From Chelydra serpentina (lineage: Eukaryota > Chordata > Testudines > Chelydridae), in NCBI GenBank assembly GCA_037349315.1, contig JBAIAC010000054.1:2976001-3040000 (forward strand): a stretch of 64,000 bases of DNA. The letters run 5' to 3'. Below, piece by piece: positions 1-11,454 of the stretch. Below the pieces are notes generated by a model that was not told the DNA's origin, did not search any database, and saw nothing but the letters and a program-made list of their open reading frames with translations. The translations under genes and the position numbers were made by a program. Within the stretch, counting starts at the first letter, position 1. Each line of letters begins with the position of its first letter.

Positions 1-878
1 GCAGGGCGGTGCAGTGCTAGGGGGGAACACGCAGCAACCACCAGCTGACAAAAGCGCCCGTGCAGCCTGGGCGATGAGACCAGGCCTGGCGTCGCAGTAC
101 CAGGCAGCGGGCTGGACAGGCGGAACCCCAGCCCCCTCTAGACGGTGCTGTGGAATCATTCCCTCCCGCAGAGCTGGGGAGAAGCGGCTTTGCTCTCCTG
201 TGGGACTCTGCTGGCCCCCAGAGGGATTGCTGGGCCAGGCACGCCCCAGCGCCCCTGCACCTGCAAAGCAGTGAGAACACTTGTGACAGGCACCCCGCAC
301 TGGCTGCACAGAGATGGAGGAAATGAGCCTGTTTTGCCCAGGTGAGGCTGCCCGAGCCCAGTCCCAGTGGATTTGTAATGCCCAGTGGTATACAGACATG
401 ACCAGGGGTGGGCTGCTCCTCTCCATACCCACGGAGCAGTGACAGCCTGGCTGGGGCAAGCCCCCTGCCCCCCCGGCAGGGCAGTGCCTCTCGTCCCCAT
501 CTGGGGGCACTTCTTCTAGGCTAGGAGGGCAGTCCCTACTCCAGGCCTGTTCGGCTGTTGCCAGCAAGGATGCCATCTGGGCTGGTGTTCTGAGAGATGG
601 GCACGGAGCAATTGTCGGGCTGCAGACTGTCAGCTTCCACCCTCACCAAGCTGGGCTGGATCCGAGCCAGTGCCGGGGTCACGCTGAGGAGCCCCTGAGC
701 TGGCTGTCCCGGTCCCCGATGAGTCTGTGCCTGCCTGTGGGGAAGCATGGCGGGAGCCCAGGACTGGACCAAGCATTAATCCATGTGATGAAAGGCTCCC
801 GGATGCGCAGTGGATCAGCCTGACTCAGCTCTGTCTCTCCGGGGCACCGTTTCCAGGTCTCCTGCAGCAGTGTGTGAC
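1..878. other. No gene seen
   Basis: Moderately GC-rich unique-looking sequence. Short open frames on both strands overlap one another and show no domain, repeat family or splice pattern that I recognise. Confidence 0.5.
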
Positions 879-1147
879 CAGTGGCGGATTAGTCACTGGG
901 CCAATGGGGCCTGTATCCAGGTACCCGGCCAGTTGGGGGCCCCCGGAAAAATGGGTACCCCCGCACTCCGACCCCGCTCCCTGGAAGGAGCGCCGGTTGG
1001 GCGGGCAGAGTGGGGTAAGCCCCTGTGTCCTGACCCCATTTCCCTGGCAGGAGTGCTGGGGGAGGGACGGACTGCAGGCGGAAGGGTTGGGGAAGGGCCC
1101 CCACTTGTTCTGGCCCAGGGGCCCCACAAAACCCTAATCTGCCCCTG
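879..1147. mobile_element. hAT-like non-autonomous element
   Basis: The ends are inverted copies of each other: CAGTGGCGGATTAG at the left and CTAATCTGCCCCTG at the right, the terminal form of a dispersed turtle repeat. The flanking 8-mers do not match, so the insertion is old or one border is wrong. No coding capacity is seen. Confidence 0.45.
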
Positions 1148-1649
1148 TGATGGTAGAACATGCAGAGGAATCTGCTGGGGAATGCCCCAAAATCAGTGGG
1201 GCAGCTGTGGGGCTACCCCAGAGGGTAGAGATTGGCCCGTGGCTGGTGGAGGAGTTAGTGGCTCAGTCCCTGACTCCCAAAGAGCTACGGTGAAATTATT
1301 GGGCTTCTCACGGGGAGCTCCATAGCTGATTTACCAGCACTGGGAGTAATTACAGCTCTCGGACCAAATGGCAGAACAGAACCGGCGCTGCCAGGAGAGG
1401 GCTCCAGTGAGCTGTGTTCCTAGGCACTGCAGGCGGGCAGCAGAGCGGGCGGCTCAGGGGGAGCTTAAGCCAAATTTCCAACCTCTGGTGAGGTCACCCT
1501 CTCGAAATTCAGCGCAGTGTCCTGGGCAGGGAGAGGCCAGGCTGGGAGGTGCACACGCCCAGAAGCGACGCAGGGAGATGGGGGTCAGGCCTCTGAGGGA
1601 AGTTGGTTTGATGGTGACTTATCAACATTCCAGAAGTGTCTAGGTCCCA

Positions 1650-1815
1650 CCCCAAAGAGCTTCCCGCTGACTAGCTAGGGGCTGGGACAGGCACAGTGAG
1701 CAGAGGTGACTTGCCCAAGGACACCCAGCCGGCTGTGGCAGAGGCAAGGACAGAATCCAGGTCCCCTGCTGCCCAGTACATTGCCTGCCCCACTGGACCG
1801 TGCTGCCTAGAGACC
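1650..1815 (+). repeat. MIR-type SINE fragment
   Basis: Contains the conserved core TGACTTGCCCAAGG followed by a degenerate CACCCAGC and AGAATCCAGGTC segment, the order seen in MIR (CORE-SINE) copies of amniotes. Ancient and diverged. Confidence 0.6.
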
Positions 1816-1986
1816 CAGGTGCCTCTTGTCACCTGACACTGGAGAAATCCTAGTTTTGACACCTAAAATTTGAGACCACAAATGTTCAGCAAATCCCACT
1901 TCCTGTGTACAGCTGTTGCAGGGCACCCTGGGAGGTGCCAGTGTTTGCAGACAGGAGTATAACAACTAACATTATTGGGAGGGATG

Positions 1987-2153
1987 GAGGGAGAGATAGC
2001 TCAGCGGTTTGAGCATTGGCCTGCTAAACCCAGCGTTGAGGGGGCCATTTAGGGATCTGGGGCAAAAATCTGTCAGGGGACAGTACTTAGTCCTGCTAGT
2101 GAAGGCAAGGGACTGGACTCAATGACCTTTCAAGGTCCTTCCAGTTTTATGAG
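1987..2153 (+). mobile_element. Turtle tRNA-derived SINE, diverged copy
   Basis: Starts with the tRNA-like A box region (ATAGCTCAGCGGTTTGAGC), then the CTGCTAAACCCAG segment and the GGGGGCCATTTAGGGATCTG body, and ends in a degenerate CR1-like tail (GACTCAATGACCTTTCAAGG). Compared with the copies at 10365 and 61432 it lacks several bases in the B box and is the most decayed of the set. Confidence 0.8.
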
Positions 2154-3726
2154 ATTGGCATATCATTATTTATTAACATTGCGAGCAGCGGCTCCCCATA
2201 AAGAGATGGGAACTTTCCCGCTTCTGCAACAAGCCAGTGTTCAGAGACCGGTCACTGGGACACTTCTGGCCCCTCTTTTGTCTCGGCCTTTGATGTCAGC
2301 CCTTGTGCCTTGGGGTGGAATGCCCCGATTCGCCCACACTTAGAATGGGCTCTGGGCTACAGCTGTCTGTGTAGCCACTGCGTTTACCCCACATGTCCAG
2401 CTGGGTTCCGCTCCCGTGGTCCTTCCCGGCGGGAGTTTGTGAGCAGTGTGCAGCAGCGTGGCCTGGCAGCCTCTCAGAGCAGGGCTTGCTTTGCAGTAGG
2501 GGCAGAGCATTAGAGAACATGGGTTTTAAAACAACTGCCTCCATCTGCCTGCCTTGCCCAGAGTCCTGCCATCCCCCACTGGCTACCTAGGCAGGCCTGA
2601 CTTTGTCAGATGGCCTCCGAGGGGCCCTGCGTCTCAGCCTGGTTCCCCCTCACTGCAGACAGGGTCCCAGAGCTGTCTTGTTCTTTCCGTGCCCCCTTGT
2701 CTCTTCCGTCCTGGTGCAAACCAGGTTTGTGGGTTGGCTGGAGAGGAGACGACATCACGACAACGAATAGTTCTGGCATTGTCCCTTGAGAGCTCAGTGT
2801 TTGCTGAGAGGTGGCTTATCTTGAGCCATTCTTTCCCTTCCCAACAGCCCCCTATTAAACGAAACCAGTTGATCCATACAGTAGCAGCCCAGTCACCAGC
2901 CCCACACACAGCGTTCCTCAGTCAGCCCGGAGCAGCTCCAGATCCGTCAGCTGCCAAAAAATCCTCAGGATTGCTTTGATGCTTAAATGCAGCGGGACCA
3001 GTGCGTCCCCTGTATGCCCAGTAGAGGGAGCTCTCGAGCTTCTCTGTGCACCATGCTCCTCTGGGCTGGCCTTGGCTCGCTGCCCAAGCCGGCTGGTGGG
3101 GGCAGCCCAGCCCTCCGGGTGTGCTTGTCCCGCCTTGGTCCTGGAGCCCGTGGGATCCCAGCCCTCATTAAACAGTGGGGCCAGTGAGAAGAGAGCGTTC
3201 TAGCTCCTGCCCATCCATACCCCACGGGCAGACTGGGCGCTGTGTAGGACGATGCGGGTGGGTGGGACAATGCCACCAGGCAGAAAAGGACAGGCAGCAG
3301 CCAGGCCCCAGCCTGGGGCTGGGCTGGTCCCCTCGGTGCCAATCCAGCTTCGCCAAAGGCTCCTTCACCCCAGCGCCAGGTAGCGCCCCAGTCTGGCTCA
3401 CCTGCACTAAGATCAATGGTGCATTTGCAGGCATGGTCCGAACTCAGAGCAGTGTCCCATTGGCGGAGGCCAGCTCCTGGGATGGGAGAGCACTGGGGTT
3501 GCCCGTGGGTGATGTCAGGATATCCACACTGGGGTCACTGGGCAGCCAGGAAGCCAGAGCTGCCTAGCAGGGATTATTCCAGCAAATGGCATTTTCCGTG
3601 GGGCTCTGATTCCTTAATACTCACAGCCACATTAACCACAAACTGGGTGCCAGGGCGGGGGCTGCTACGTCCTGAAATCGCTGCTGTCCCTCTCTCTGTG
3701 CTGGGAGGCGACCTGGCGCAGAGAGA
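2154..3726. other. No gene seen
   Basis: About 1.6 kb of unique-looking sequence. Several open frames of 60-140 codons exist on both strands but overlap in shadow fashion and match nothing I know; no splice-flanked exon of RGS3 or of a neighbouring gene was recognised. Confidence 0.5.
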
Positions 3727-4843
3727 CTAAATGGAAAAGACCCCCCACCCTGATCCCCCTGCCCTCCCTATCCAGTTCATTGCTGGCCCTTCTGGGGAAG
3801 AAACATCCACTTCTTCACTAGCTGCCTGAGGGTGTTGTCCATCTTCTTGAGAGGTACCTTCGCCATGGCAGATCCCCTCAGGACAAATGAAATACAGGGG
3901 GATCAGGAAGGTGTTCAAGGCGTTGATCTTCTGCCATGGTGGCAGTAGGGAGGAATCAATCCTGGCCACATCCCGTAGGATCTCCGCGATCGTATCCTCA
4001 GGTGTCTGCTGGATATGGAAACCCGTGGGTGTGCCCAGATGTTGGTATGCTTGCCCATCCTCAAGGAAGATCATGGGTTCACCCTGGATCTGGAATGGTG
4101 TCACCTGGACCGAGTCCCTTCTGCTGCCATCGATATGCAGGAATGCACATTTTCTAGCATTGAAACGGAGTCCCATCCAGTTGGTAGCCTGGCTGGTGAC
4201 ATTGAGTATTTGTTGGAGACTCTCAGGGTTGTCTGCGATGAGGACCAGAACGTCTGTGTAGGCCAGGATATTCATTCTGTTGCCATACAGGTCCAAACAG
4301 TCTGGACTACTGGAGATCGCTTGAATGAGTGGTTCCATGGCTAGATTGAAAACAATGGTTCCAAGGGGACTGCCTTGCTTCATGCTGCTACGGCCTGGAA
4401 TTTTTGGAGTCTCTCCTTCCATGGAACGGATGGTTGGTGGTGCAGCCTACATAAAGTTACTGGACCAGTTGTAGAAAGTTTTCAGGCATCCCATACTCTT
4501 GGAGCATGGCAAAAATGTGCTGGTGGGACATGGATCTGAAAGCATTAGCCAGGTCAAGCCATGCTATGGCATATTGCCTCAGTGCCCTTCTGGCTGTGTG
4601 GATGGCAGTTCGAAGGACAAAGTTGTGTTCGTAACCGTCTTCGCACGACATGACGCCTTTCTGGATGGAGCTGATGGCTCCTCCGTTCACTGACCAGTCT
4701 GTGATCCTCGCCGCGAGGCAGCTGGTATACAATATGTACATGGTGGAACAGAGAGAGATGGATCTCCAGTTGCTGGAGTCGTCTCTCTCGCCTTTCTTTA
4801 CCCAAAATAGCCAAAATTGATCGCTTTGGCACAGAGGCGGCAC
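3727..4843 (-). pseudogene. Reverse transcriptase relic of a non-LTR retrotransposon (R2/NeSL/HERO-like)
   Basis: Two minus-strand frames together give a reverse transcriptase. Frame one (4843 to 4457) has the SNWRSISL and AIAWLDLANAF blocks, the latter being motif A with its aspartate. Frame two (4422 to 3727) has KQGSPLG, then YTDV where the catalytic YADD box should be, then the GLRFNARKCAFLHI and LLPPWQKINAL thumb-region blocks. A stop and a frameshift separate the two parts. The style of these blocks resembles elements with a restriction-like endonuclease (R2, NeSL, HERO) more than CR1, but the clade is uncertain. The broken catalytic box and frameshift mean the copy is dead. Confidence 0.75.
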
Positions 4844-4850
4844 ATGGGGG

Positions 4851-5729
4851 AAGAGGCACGTGGATTTCTGCCAGGGTTTATATTTTTATTTCTTTTTTTT
4901 TGCAGGGAGTGGGTTCTGCATACTGTCTCTCTCCCCGCCCCCGCACTATCAACAGTTACTCTTCGCCTCTGCTTTGGCAAGTGGATCCGCTCACTGATCA
5001 CCTAGGCAGAGTTGATGTGTCTGTGCAAACAGAATGCTCCTGAGGTCTTTTCCCCAGTTCCTCACTAGATGGCAGGGGAGAGCCCATTCAGACGCTGCTT
5101 ACACACAGGACCTTACACACAGGACCATGGGTGCGTGAATAACAGCTTGGCTGTAGTGCACAGATCTGCCTGTGACACCCTGAACCCTCCCGGTCCTCCA
5201 GACAGGCGCCACCTGCAGGGCCATTTGCTTCCTGCTCTAGGCCACAGCCTCATAACCCTCTGTATATGGTCGAGCCACTAGGGGGAGACAAAGCCTCCCT
5301 GTTAGCCTGGCACCAGGCGCAGCGCGGGCGTAGGCTGGACACAAGCGTTTTGACCCTCGTGTCTTCTAACCCCCTCTCTGGGCAGAGCCAGCGGATGCGG
5401 CACACGCCGGAGCCCTGTCTACACTGCAGCCTCTCCTGACGCTAGCGTGGGTGGAGTGCTGCCTTTGGTAACAACAGGGAGAACAATCGCCAGCGCAGAT
5501 ACAGCCACCAAGGGAAATGAGAGGGAGACGCTAGGGTTAAAAGCATCTCTGCCTTTCCCTTCTCCTGGCCTGGCTCATGGCAGGAAGCTGTTCTCAGCTG
5601 TCGCAGGTAAAGCTGGGTCAGTGGTCCTGTCCCTGAGGCCTGAGGTCAGGATCCTGTACGCTGACAGAAGGGGAAACCCCTGCCATGTGCCATCTGCCAT
5701 GTGCTACCCTAGGTGGGGAGACCCCTCCC
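4851..5729. other. No gene seen
   Basis: Apart from a short T-rich tract near 4879-4902, which could be the poly-A-like edge of an old retrocopy, nothing recognisable is present. Confidence 0.45.
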
Positions 5730-6107
5730 CTGCCTAGGAGCACTGCAGGGGGTCTGTGTGCTGGTTGCTTCGGGAGCCGCGCCACCTGAGGTAAGCGCCG
5801 CCCCCCTGGTCCCTGCCGCACCCCAACCCCACTGCCCCAGCCTAGAGCTTGCACCCCACACCCAAACTCCCTCCCAGAGCCTGACCCCTGCACCCCATCC
5901 TGCACCCCAACCCCCTGCCCCAATCAAGGTACCTCACTTTATTTTCAATTACTTCCTATTACTTATAATATAGGAGGAGGATGAAGGAAAAAAAGAATGA
6001 AAAACAGTGGGGAGATGAGAGAATTCTTTTTCTTGGCTGGGTCCCCGGGGGGGGGGCCCAAAAATGAAGCTGCGCACAGGGCCCCACTAACTCTAAATCC
6101 GCCACTG
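5730..6107 (-). mobile_element. Degenerate hAT-like element
   Basis: The right end reads CTAAATCCGCCACTG, the reverse of the terminal sequence seen at 879, preceded by the GGGCCCC-rich and C-rich CACCCCAACCCC body usual for this repeat. The left border is not clear, so 5730 is approximate. Confidence 0.4.
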
Positions 6108-6138
6108 CCTTCCAGAATGTCTGGGATCAGTAAATACC

Positions 6139-6321
6139 CACCCTGGTGTCACGAAAACAATGAGGAGTCCGGGGGCACCTTAAAGACTAACAGGTTTATT
6201 TGGGCATAAACGTTCGTGGGTTTTTTACCCACGAAAGCTTATGCCCTAATTAATCTGGCACTTCGTTGTTTTCGTGGATACAGACTAACACGGCTCCCCC
6301 CTGATACTTGGCACCCTGGTG
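6139..6321. mobile_element. Fold-back retroposon copy 1, with 10-bp target duplication
   Basis: CACCCTGGTG occurs at 6139-6148 and again at 6312-6321 and brackets an element whose centre is palindromic: about 20 bp ending in TTCGTGGGT is followed, after a short T run, by its inverse beginning ACCCACGAA. The right end has the GTGGATACAGACTAACACGG block and the tail TGATACTTG. The same block order is found at 46012. The 10-bp duplication points to retroposition rather than a hAT transposase. Confidence 0.7.
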
Positions 6322-6356
6322 CCCTGAGTCGGCAGTGCTGCCCGGCTTGCAAGCAT

Positions 6357-8040
6357 GGTGTGTGTGTGTGTGTGAATCCAGGAAATCAGAATGTGCATCT
6401 ATGAGAGTGTCAGTGTATATGTATCTATCAAAGGGTCAATGTTTTAAATGTGTGTGTATATCAGAGTATCAGAGTGTCTCTGTGTGTAGATCAGAGCGTC
6501 AGTGTGTGTATATATATGTGTCAGTGCATATATCAGAGTACATGTGTGTGTATCAGTGTGTGTGTGTACCAGTGTCAATGTGTAGGAAAGTATCTCTGTG
6601 TGTGTATATCAGTGTGTGTGCACGAGAATTTGTGTCTATATATTAGTGTGTCAGTGTGTGTGTCTATCAGAGTGTCTGTGTGTATGTATATAAGTATGTA
6701 TATCAGGGTCAATGTGTGTATCAGTGTGTCTGTGTATCAGAATTTGTGTGTATATGAGAGTCTGTGTATGTGTATATTAGAGGGTCAGTGTGTGTATCAG
6801 TGGGGGTGTATCAGTTTGTGTGTGTATGTCAGTGTATGTATCAGAGAGTCTCTGTGTGTGTATATTAGGGGGTCAGTGTGTGTATCAGAGTGTCTGTGTA
6901 TGTATATCAATGTGTGAGTGTGTGTATGAGAATTTGTGTATGTGAGTATGTCAGTGTGTGTGTCTGTGTGTGTGTGTATGAGAGTGTCAGTTTCTGTGTG
7001 TATATATCACTGTGTGTGTGTATCTGTGTGTGTGTGTGTGTGTGTATATCAGAGGGTCAGTGTGTGTATCAGAATTTGTGAGAAAGTGTCAGTGTATGTG
7101 TATGTATATCAGTGTCTCTGTGTATCAGTGCATGTGTATCAGTATGTGTGTATCAGAGTGTCTCTCTGTGTGTATCAGAATAGCTGTATGCGTGTATCAG
7201 TGTGTCTGTGTGAGTGTGTCTGTGTGTGTATCAGAGTGTCAGTGTATATCTGTGTGTGTTTGTGTATGAGTGTCAGTGTGTGTCTGTATCAGTATCTGTA
7301 TGTATCACCAGTGTCAGTGTGTGTGTGCGCCAGTCTGTGTGTATGTGTATCAGTGTCAGTGTGTATCACAGTGTGTGTGTGTGAGTGTATCAGTGTCAAT
7401 ATCTATATGTGTGTTTGTGGGTGTCTCTGTGTGTAACGTGTACCAGTGTCAGTGTGTGTGCACGTCGGTGTCTCTGTATATCAGTGTGTGTGTATGTGTA
7501 TCAGTGTCTCTCTGTGTGTATGAGTGTGTGTGTGTGTCAGCGTCTCTGTGTGTGTATCAGTGTGTGTATGTGTATCAGTGTCTGTGTGTATGTGTGTATG
7601 AGTTTCTCTCTGTGTGTATGAGTGTCTCAGTTTCTGTGTGTGTGTATCAGTGTGTGTGTGTATCAGTGTCTCTCTGTGTGTATGAGTGTGTATGTGTCAG
7701 TGTCTTTGTGTGTGTCAGTGTCTCTATGTGTGTATCAGTGTCTATGTGTCAGTGTCTCTCTGTGTGTATCAGTGTCTCTGTGTGTGTATCAGTGTGTGTG
7801 TATGTGTATCAGTGTCTCTGTATGTGTGTATGAGTTTCTCTCTGTGTATCAGAGTGTGTGTGTGTGTCAGTGTCTCTCTGTGTATCAGAGTGTGTATGTG
7901 TATCAGTGTCTCTCTGTGTGTATGTGTGTATCAGTGTCTCTCTGTGTGTATCAGAGTGTGTGTGTATGTGTATCAGTGTCTCTCTGTGTGTATGTGTGTA
8001 TCAGTGTCTCTCTGTGTGTATCAGAGTGTCTGTGTGTGTG
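6357..8040 (+). repeat. TG-rich satellite, 1.7 kb
   Basis: Degenerate (TG)n with recurrent TATCAGTGTCTCTCTGTGTG units; later units (from about 7450) are more regular than earlier ones. The strand given is the TG strand. It creates long overlapping open frames rich in C, V and S that are repeat artefacts. It ends about 215 bp before the RGS3 start codon. Confidence 0.95.
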
Positions 8041-8256
8041 TGGCCAGGGCCTTGTTTGTTCTGGCAGGTGCAGCTCCCCATTCAAAGCGGCCTGGCCAAT
8101 GGGCTGCGGGAGCCCTTTGTGCTGTTCAAACGCGGGCGGGCAGTTGGAAGGAAGCTGGCTCTGTGCAGGCCGCGCGCTGCCCGTGTTCACCGGCTGCTGA
8201 GGCTCCTGCCAAGCGCCCCCAGCTCTCCCACCACAGGCTGGCTGGGCCCGGCGGCC
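8041..8256 (+). promoter_or_regulatory. RGS3: Probable RGS3 long-form promoter and 5' UTR
   Basis: GC-rich stretch directly before the first coding exon. A CCAAT box is at 8096-8100 and a GC-box-like CGCGGGCGGG at 8131-8140. The start codon context GCGGCCATGG is a strong Kozak site. No TATA box is seen. The transcription start cannot be placed from sequence; a possible splice acceptor (CCACCACAG, ending 8236) leaves open that part of this is an intron. Confidence 0.5.
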
Positions 8257-8341
8257 ATGGAGTCCGGCGACGTCCGCAGGGTCTCGCTCTGTGCCGGCCA
8301 GGCCGACCCGCTGGACGCTTCCTTCTACCTCACGACCTTCG
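8257..8341 (+). CDS. RGS3: RGS3 exon 1 (long-form N-terminus)
   Basis: Encodes residues 1-28 plus one base of Gly29. The sequence begins [11 protein letters not shown] and ends SFYLTTFG, closely matching the start of a mammalian long RGS3 form that also has RVSL near the start and [10 protein letters not shown]. The ATG sits in a strong Kozak context. The frame stays open upstream through the TG satellite, but that reading is repeat-derived, so this ATG is preferred. The donor is TTCG|GTGAGT, phase 1. This leader precedes the C2 domain and has no signal peptide or membrane segment, as expected for a cytosolic protein. Confidence 0.93.
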
Positions 8342-9487
8342 GTGAGTGCTGAGGCCGGGGGCAGGCTGGGCCTGTGGGGCTCAGTCCCGGGGGCCTCCCT
8401 GGGCCGTGCTGCGGGGCTGTCGCTGTGCGGGGGCACGGACGGGTGGCTGGCCTGCAGGCTCGGGCCTGGGGCAGCTCCACGGAGGGCAGATTTAACCCCC
8501 TCCCCCGTACCGTGCCACCCATGCCAAGGGTTTCCTCTCTGCCTCACTGAGCGAGAAGAGCCAGTCCTCCCACCGCAGAGCGCGTGAAATCCGGGCCTCC
8601 GCTTTACCCGCACCTCAGCAATCAGCCCTGGGCACGAAGGGGCCCGGGCTCCTCTGAGGCTGGTTATACTCTGGTATCGCTGGACAGATTCAGACGGGGT
8701 CAGCAAGTGCAGAATGAACCCCCAGCCGGGTGACGTTATTGTTGCATTGTCACAAGCGGTCCCACTCTGAGTGCGGAGGCCCCTGCGTCGTGGTTTGCAG
8801 GGGTCTGTTGTGCAAACATCTGGCTTGTGACGGGCTCCTGCAGTAGGACCCGTCACACACCATTGAGTGTAAGAATCCCAGGGGTGGGGGAGGAAGTCTG
8901 GAAAGTGGCAGGAACAGCAGCGTGCCTCCTTGCTTTGCTCCCTGCTCACCTGCTTTGTCAGACGAGCTGGGTGTGGATCAAGCCGTTTTTTCAAGGGGGT
9001 TGGAACATCCTGTCATTGGTGGCTGCACATCCCTGGTGCTTGGAGAAGGCCCAGCATGGCTACAGCTCCTGGGCGGAGGTTAGGAAATGTGCCCCCCGCC
9101 CCGCACTGATTTATAACTGGGTTCCCACCTCTTTTCAGCAGTATGTGCTGCTTGGTCACCCTGGTGCCCGTTGCGCTTGTCTTAGAAGTGCTGCGATTTC
9201 ATGCTCCGGGGTAGAGGTTTGCATGCAGGTGGGAGACGCTTGTGCGCTGCGTCTCTAATGACCCCGGTGGGATTGGTGGCTATGGGGCTGTATTGGGAAT
9301 GGGGCGTGCTGGCCTCTCGCACACGGTGCGATCGGGAGTTTGGGACTTTACGGGTTAGGTTCAGCTGTGCAATGCTAAGGGTCTGGAAAGGTTCAGTGCA
9401 TGGAGCTGAAAGTGCTCGTATGGAGAAAGTGGGTCGAGGGGCTGGTTTTCCTTCCGCGGTTGCTAGAGGCAGAGTTCTGCTTGGCAG
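8342..9487. other. Intron 1, nothing recognised
   Basis: Start of RGS3 intron 1. No repeat family, conserved exon or RNA gene could be supported. Confidence 0.5.
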
Positions 9488-9767
9488 CAGGGGCGGCTCC
9501 AGGCACCTGCGCAGGAAGTGAGTGCCTGGGGCAGCAAGCTGCGGGGGGCGGCGTGACGGTCGCTGAGAGGGCGGCAGTCAAGCCGCCTTCGGGAGGCCTG
9601 CCGGTCCCGCGGTTTCGCCGGCAATTCGGCGGTGGGGACGCCGATGGCGCGGGACCGGCGCCGAAATGCCGCCGAAACTGCAGGACCAGGGGACCGCCCG
9701 CAGGCGTGCCGCTGAAGGCTGCCTGACTGCCGTGCTTGGGGCGGCAAAACACATAGAGCCGCCCCTG
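9488..9767. mobile_element. Non-autonomous hAT element with perfect 8-bp target duplication
   Basis: Terminal inverted repeats CAGGGGCGGCTCC and GAGCCGCCCCTG. CTTGGCAG lies on both sides (9480-9487 and 9768-9775), an exact 8-bp duplication as hAT transposases make. The inside is GC-rich and non-coding. Confidence 0.88.
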
Positions 9768-9775
9768 CTTGGCAG

Positions 9776-10364
9776 GGGACTTTTGTTGTGCATTTGCACA
9801 TGTCAGGTGGCTGGTCCCTTTTCTGCACACCTTCGCTCTGGATTCCCTGGGCTTCTACTGCTGGGCTGTTCCAATCCATAGCCTTCCTGGGAGGAGTTTT
9901 ACCCTTGCAGCCTAATCTCCAGCGCTGGTGTAACACAGGAGCAGCTTGTGGGGGCGTCAGGCAGTGCTTTGAAAGCTGAGCGTTTTTCCAGGGACCAGAG
10001 GAGGCTTTTCAGGGAAGCGCTGGCTGAGGGGAGAGGCTAGACAAACTCCTGTCATGCAGACGGCATGCTGGGCTGGGATCTATTAAGCTTCATATAACGG
10101 CACTGCAGCACACGATGTGCAGCGGCGGCCTGTCCTCTTACGTTCACTCGTGTCTGGATCACAAGGCTGCTGGCTCAAGTGCCCCTGCAAGCTGTAGTCC
10201 TGTGCCCAGTGCTGCGCTGCCGTTCCAGGCGAGCTGTTTGTGGCCCACTGGGCTGGGGGTGCTTCTGCCCTCGCTAACCGGCGCTCCCTCTGCATGGTTT
10301 GGGGGAAAGCTAAAGATCCTTTTGGAAAAGCAATGGCCAGAATCGTAGTGCACTGCTCTGATTT
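9776..10364. other. Intron 1, nothing recognised
   Basis: No repeat or exon recognised. Confidence 0.4.
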
Positions 10365-10547
10365 AGGGGGCGAGGGATAGCTCAGTGGTTTGAGCACTGG
10401 CCTGCTAAACCCAGGGTTGTGAGTTCAATCCTTGAGGGGGCCATTTAGGGATCTGGGGCAAAAATTGGGGATTGGTCCTGCTTTGAGCAGGGGGTTGGAC
10501 TAGATGACCTCCTAAGGTCCCTTCCAACCCTGAGATTCTATGATTTC
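10365..10547 (+). mobile_element. Turtle tRNA-derived SINE
   Basis: Pol III A box (GGATAGCTCAGTGGTTTGAG) and B box (GTGAGTTCAATCC) near the 5' end, the conserved GGGGGCCATTTAGGGATCTG body, and a CR1-like 3' tail (TCCCTTCCAACCCTGAGATT). Nearly full length. Such SINEs are thought to be copied by CR1 reverse transcriptase through the shared tail. Confidence 0.92.
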
Positions 10548-11454
10548 CCCTGAGTTACCTAATCACTGAGCCACATGCGGACCCAGTCAGTGCATTGCCA
10601 GAGGACTGCTCTGTGAAGGGCGCTGAGACCCAGGGCCCTCCACTTCCAGGTCACTGGCCTAGGGGGCGCCTGGCTGGTGGTGGTTTATAGCTTTGGCCAC
10701 CAAGGTGCTGTGTGATGTCATCTGCCCAGCGCCTAGCACCCACCAGAATTAAACACACCAACGAATGTCTGTGTCCCTCTGCCTCCAGACCTGGGCCTTG
10801 GGTCAACCACTCCTCACCCATGCCGTGGTTCAGCCCAAGCCTGGCATAGCTGGTGACTCTGGGCAAAGCCCGCTGAATTCCCAGGAATAACTTCCAGTGA
10901 CTTCCCAGGCTAGTGCGGGCTGGGAATGAAGGAAAGGGCTGCGCAGAAGGAACTGAGCAAAACGTCCACGTCCCCTCCCCCACCCACCGCCTGGGAACCA
11001 GGGAGAGCGAGTGACGCTCCCATGCCGGGTCCCTCTGCTTTGCTGGGCCCTGGCCTTGGGATGGAGAGTTCCTGCCTGGCAGCCTCGTGATTCTGTGTGG
11101 CAGGGAGAATGTCCCCTGCAGCTCCTCCCCTGGGTTCAGTCCCTGCAATTGTACAGTGCCAGCGGGAGCAAGGCAGCCATTGTGGTTGGAGAGAGGACGG
11201 CTTCTTGCTGGGGGAACTTGTGATTGGGACAGGGAGGGTGTGAAAAAAGTGTGCATGTGCGAATGGTCTGCACGTGTGTGTGTTTGTGACAAACCTGACG
11301 CTGATTCCTGGTTTCCATGGGGGCTAGTGGTCTATTCTGTGCCGACAGAGGTTGTTTTCCGTGCCCTGAGCCAGCACGTTCCCCCATGCTGGGGCATGGC
11401 TGTGCTCTGCGCAGGTGCCCAGAATTGCCCCAGTTGAGACCCAAGCAGTCAAAC

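Noticed and set aside
6308..8040. Long plus-strand frames of C, V and S residues
   Set aside because: They are translations of the TG satellite.
7858..8352. In-frame N-terminal extension of RGS3 exon 1 through the TG satellite
   Set aside because: The frame is open, but the upstream part is repeat-derived and the ATG at 8257 has a strong Kozak context and matches the known protein start.
10365..10440. Possible tRNA gene (A and B boxes present)
   Set aside because: The region cannot form a full cloverleaf and continues into the SINE body and CR1-like tail; the same holds for the copies at 17087, 59036 and 61432.
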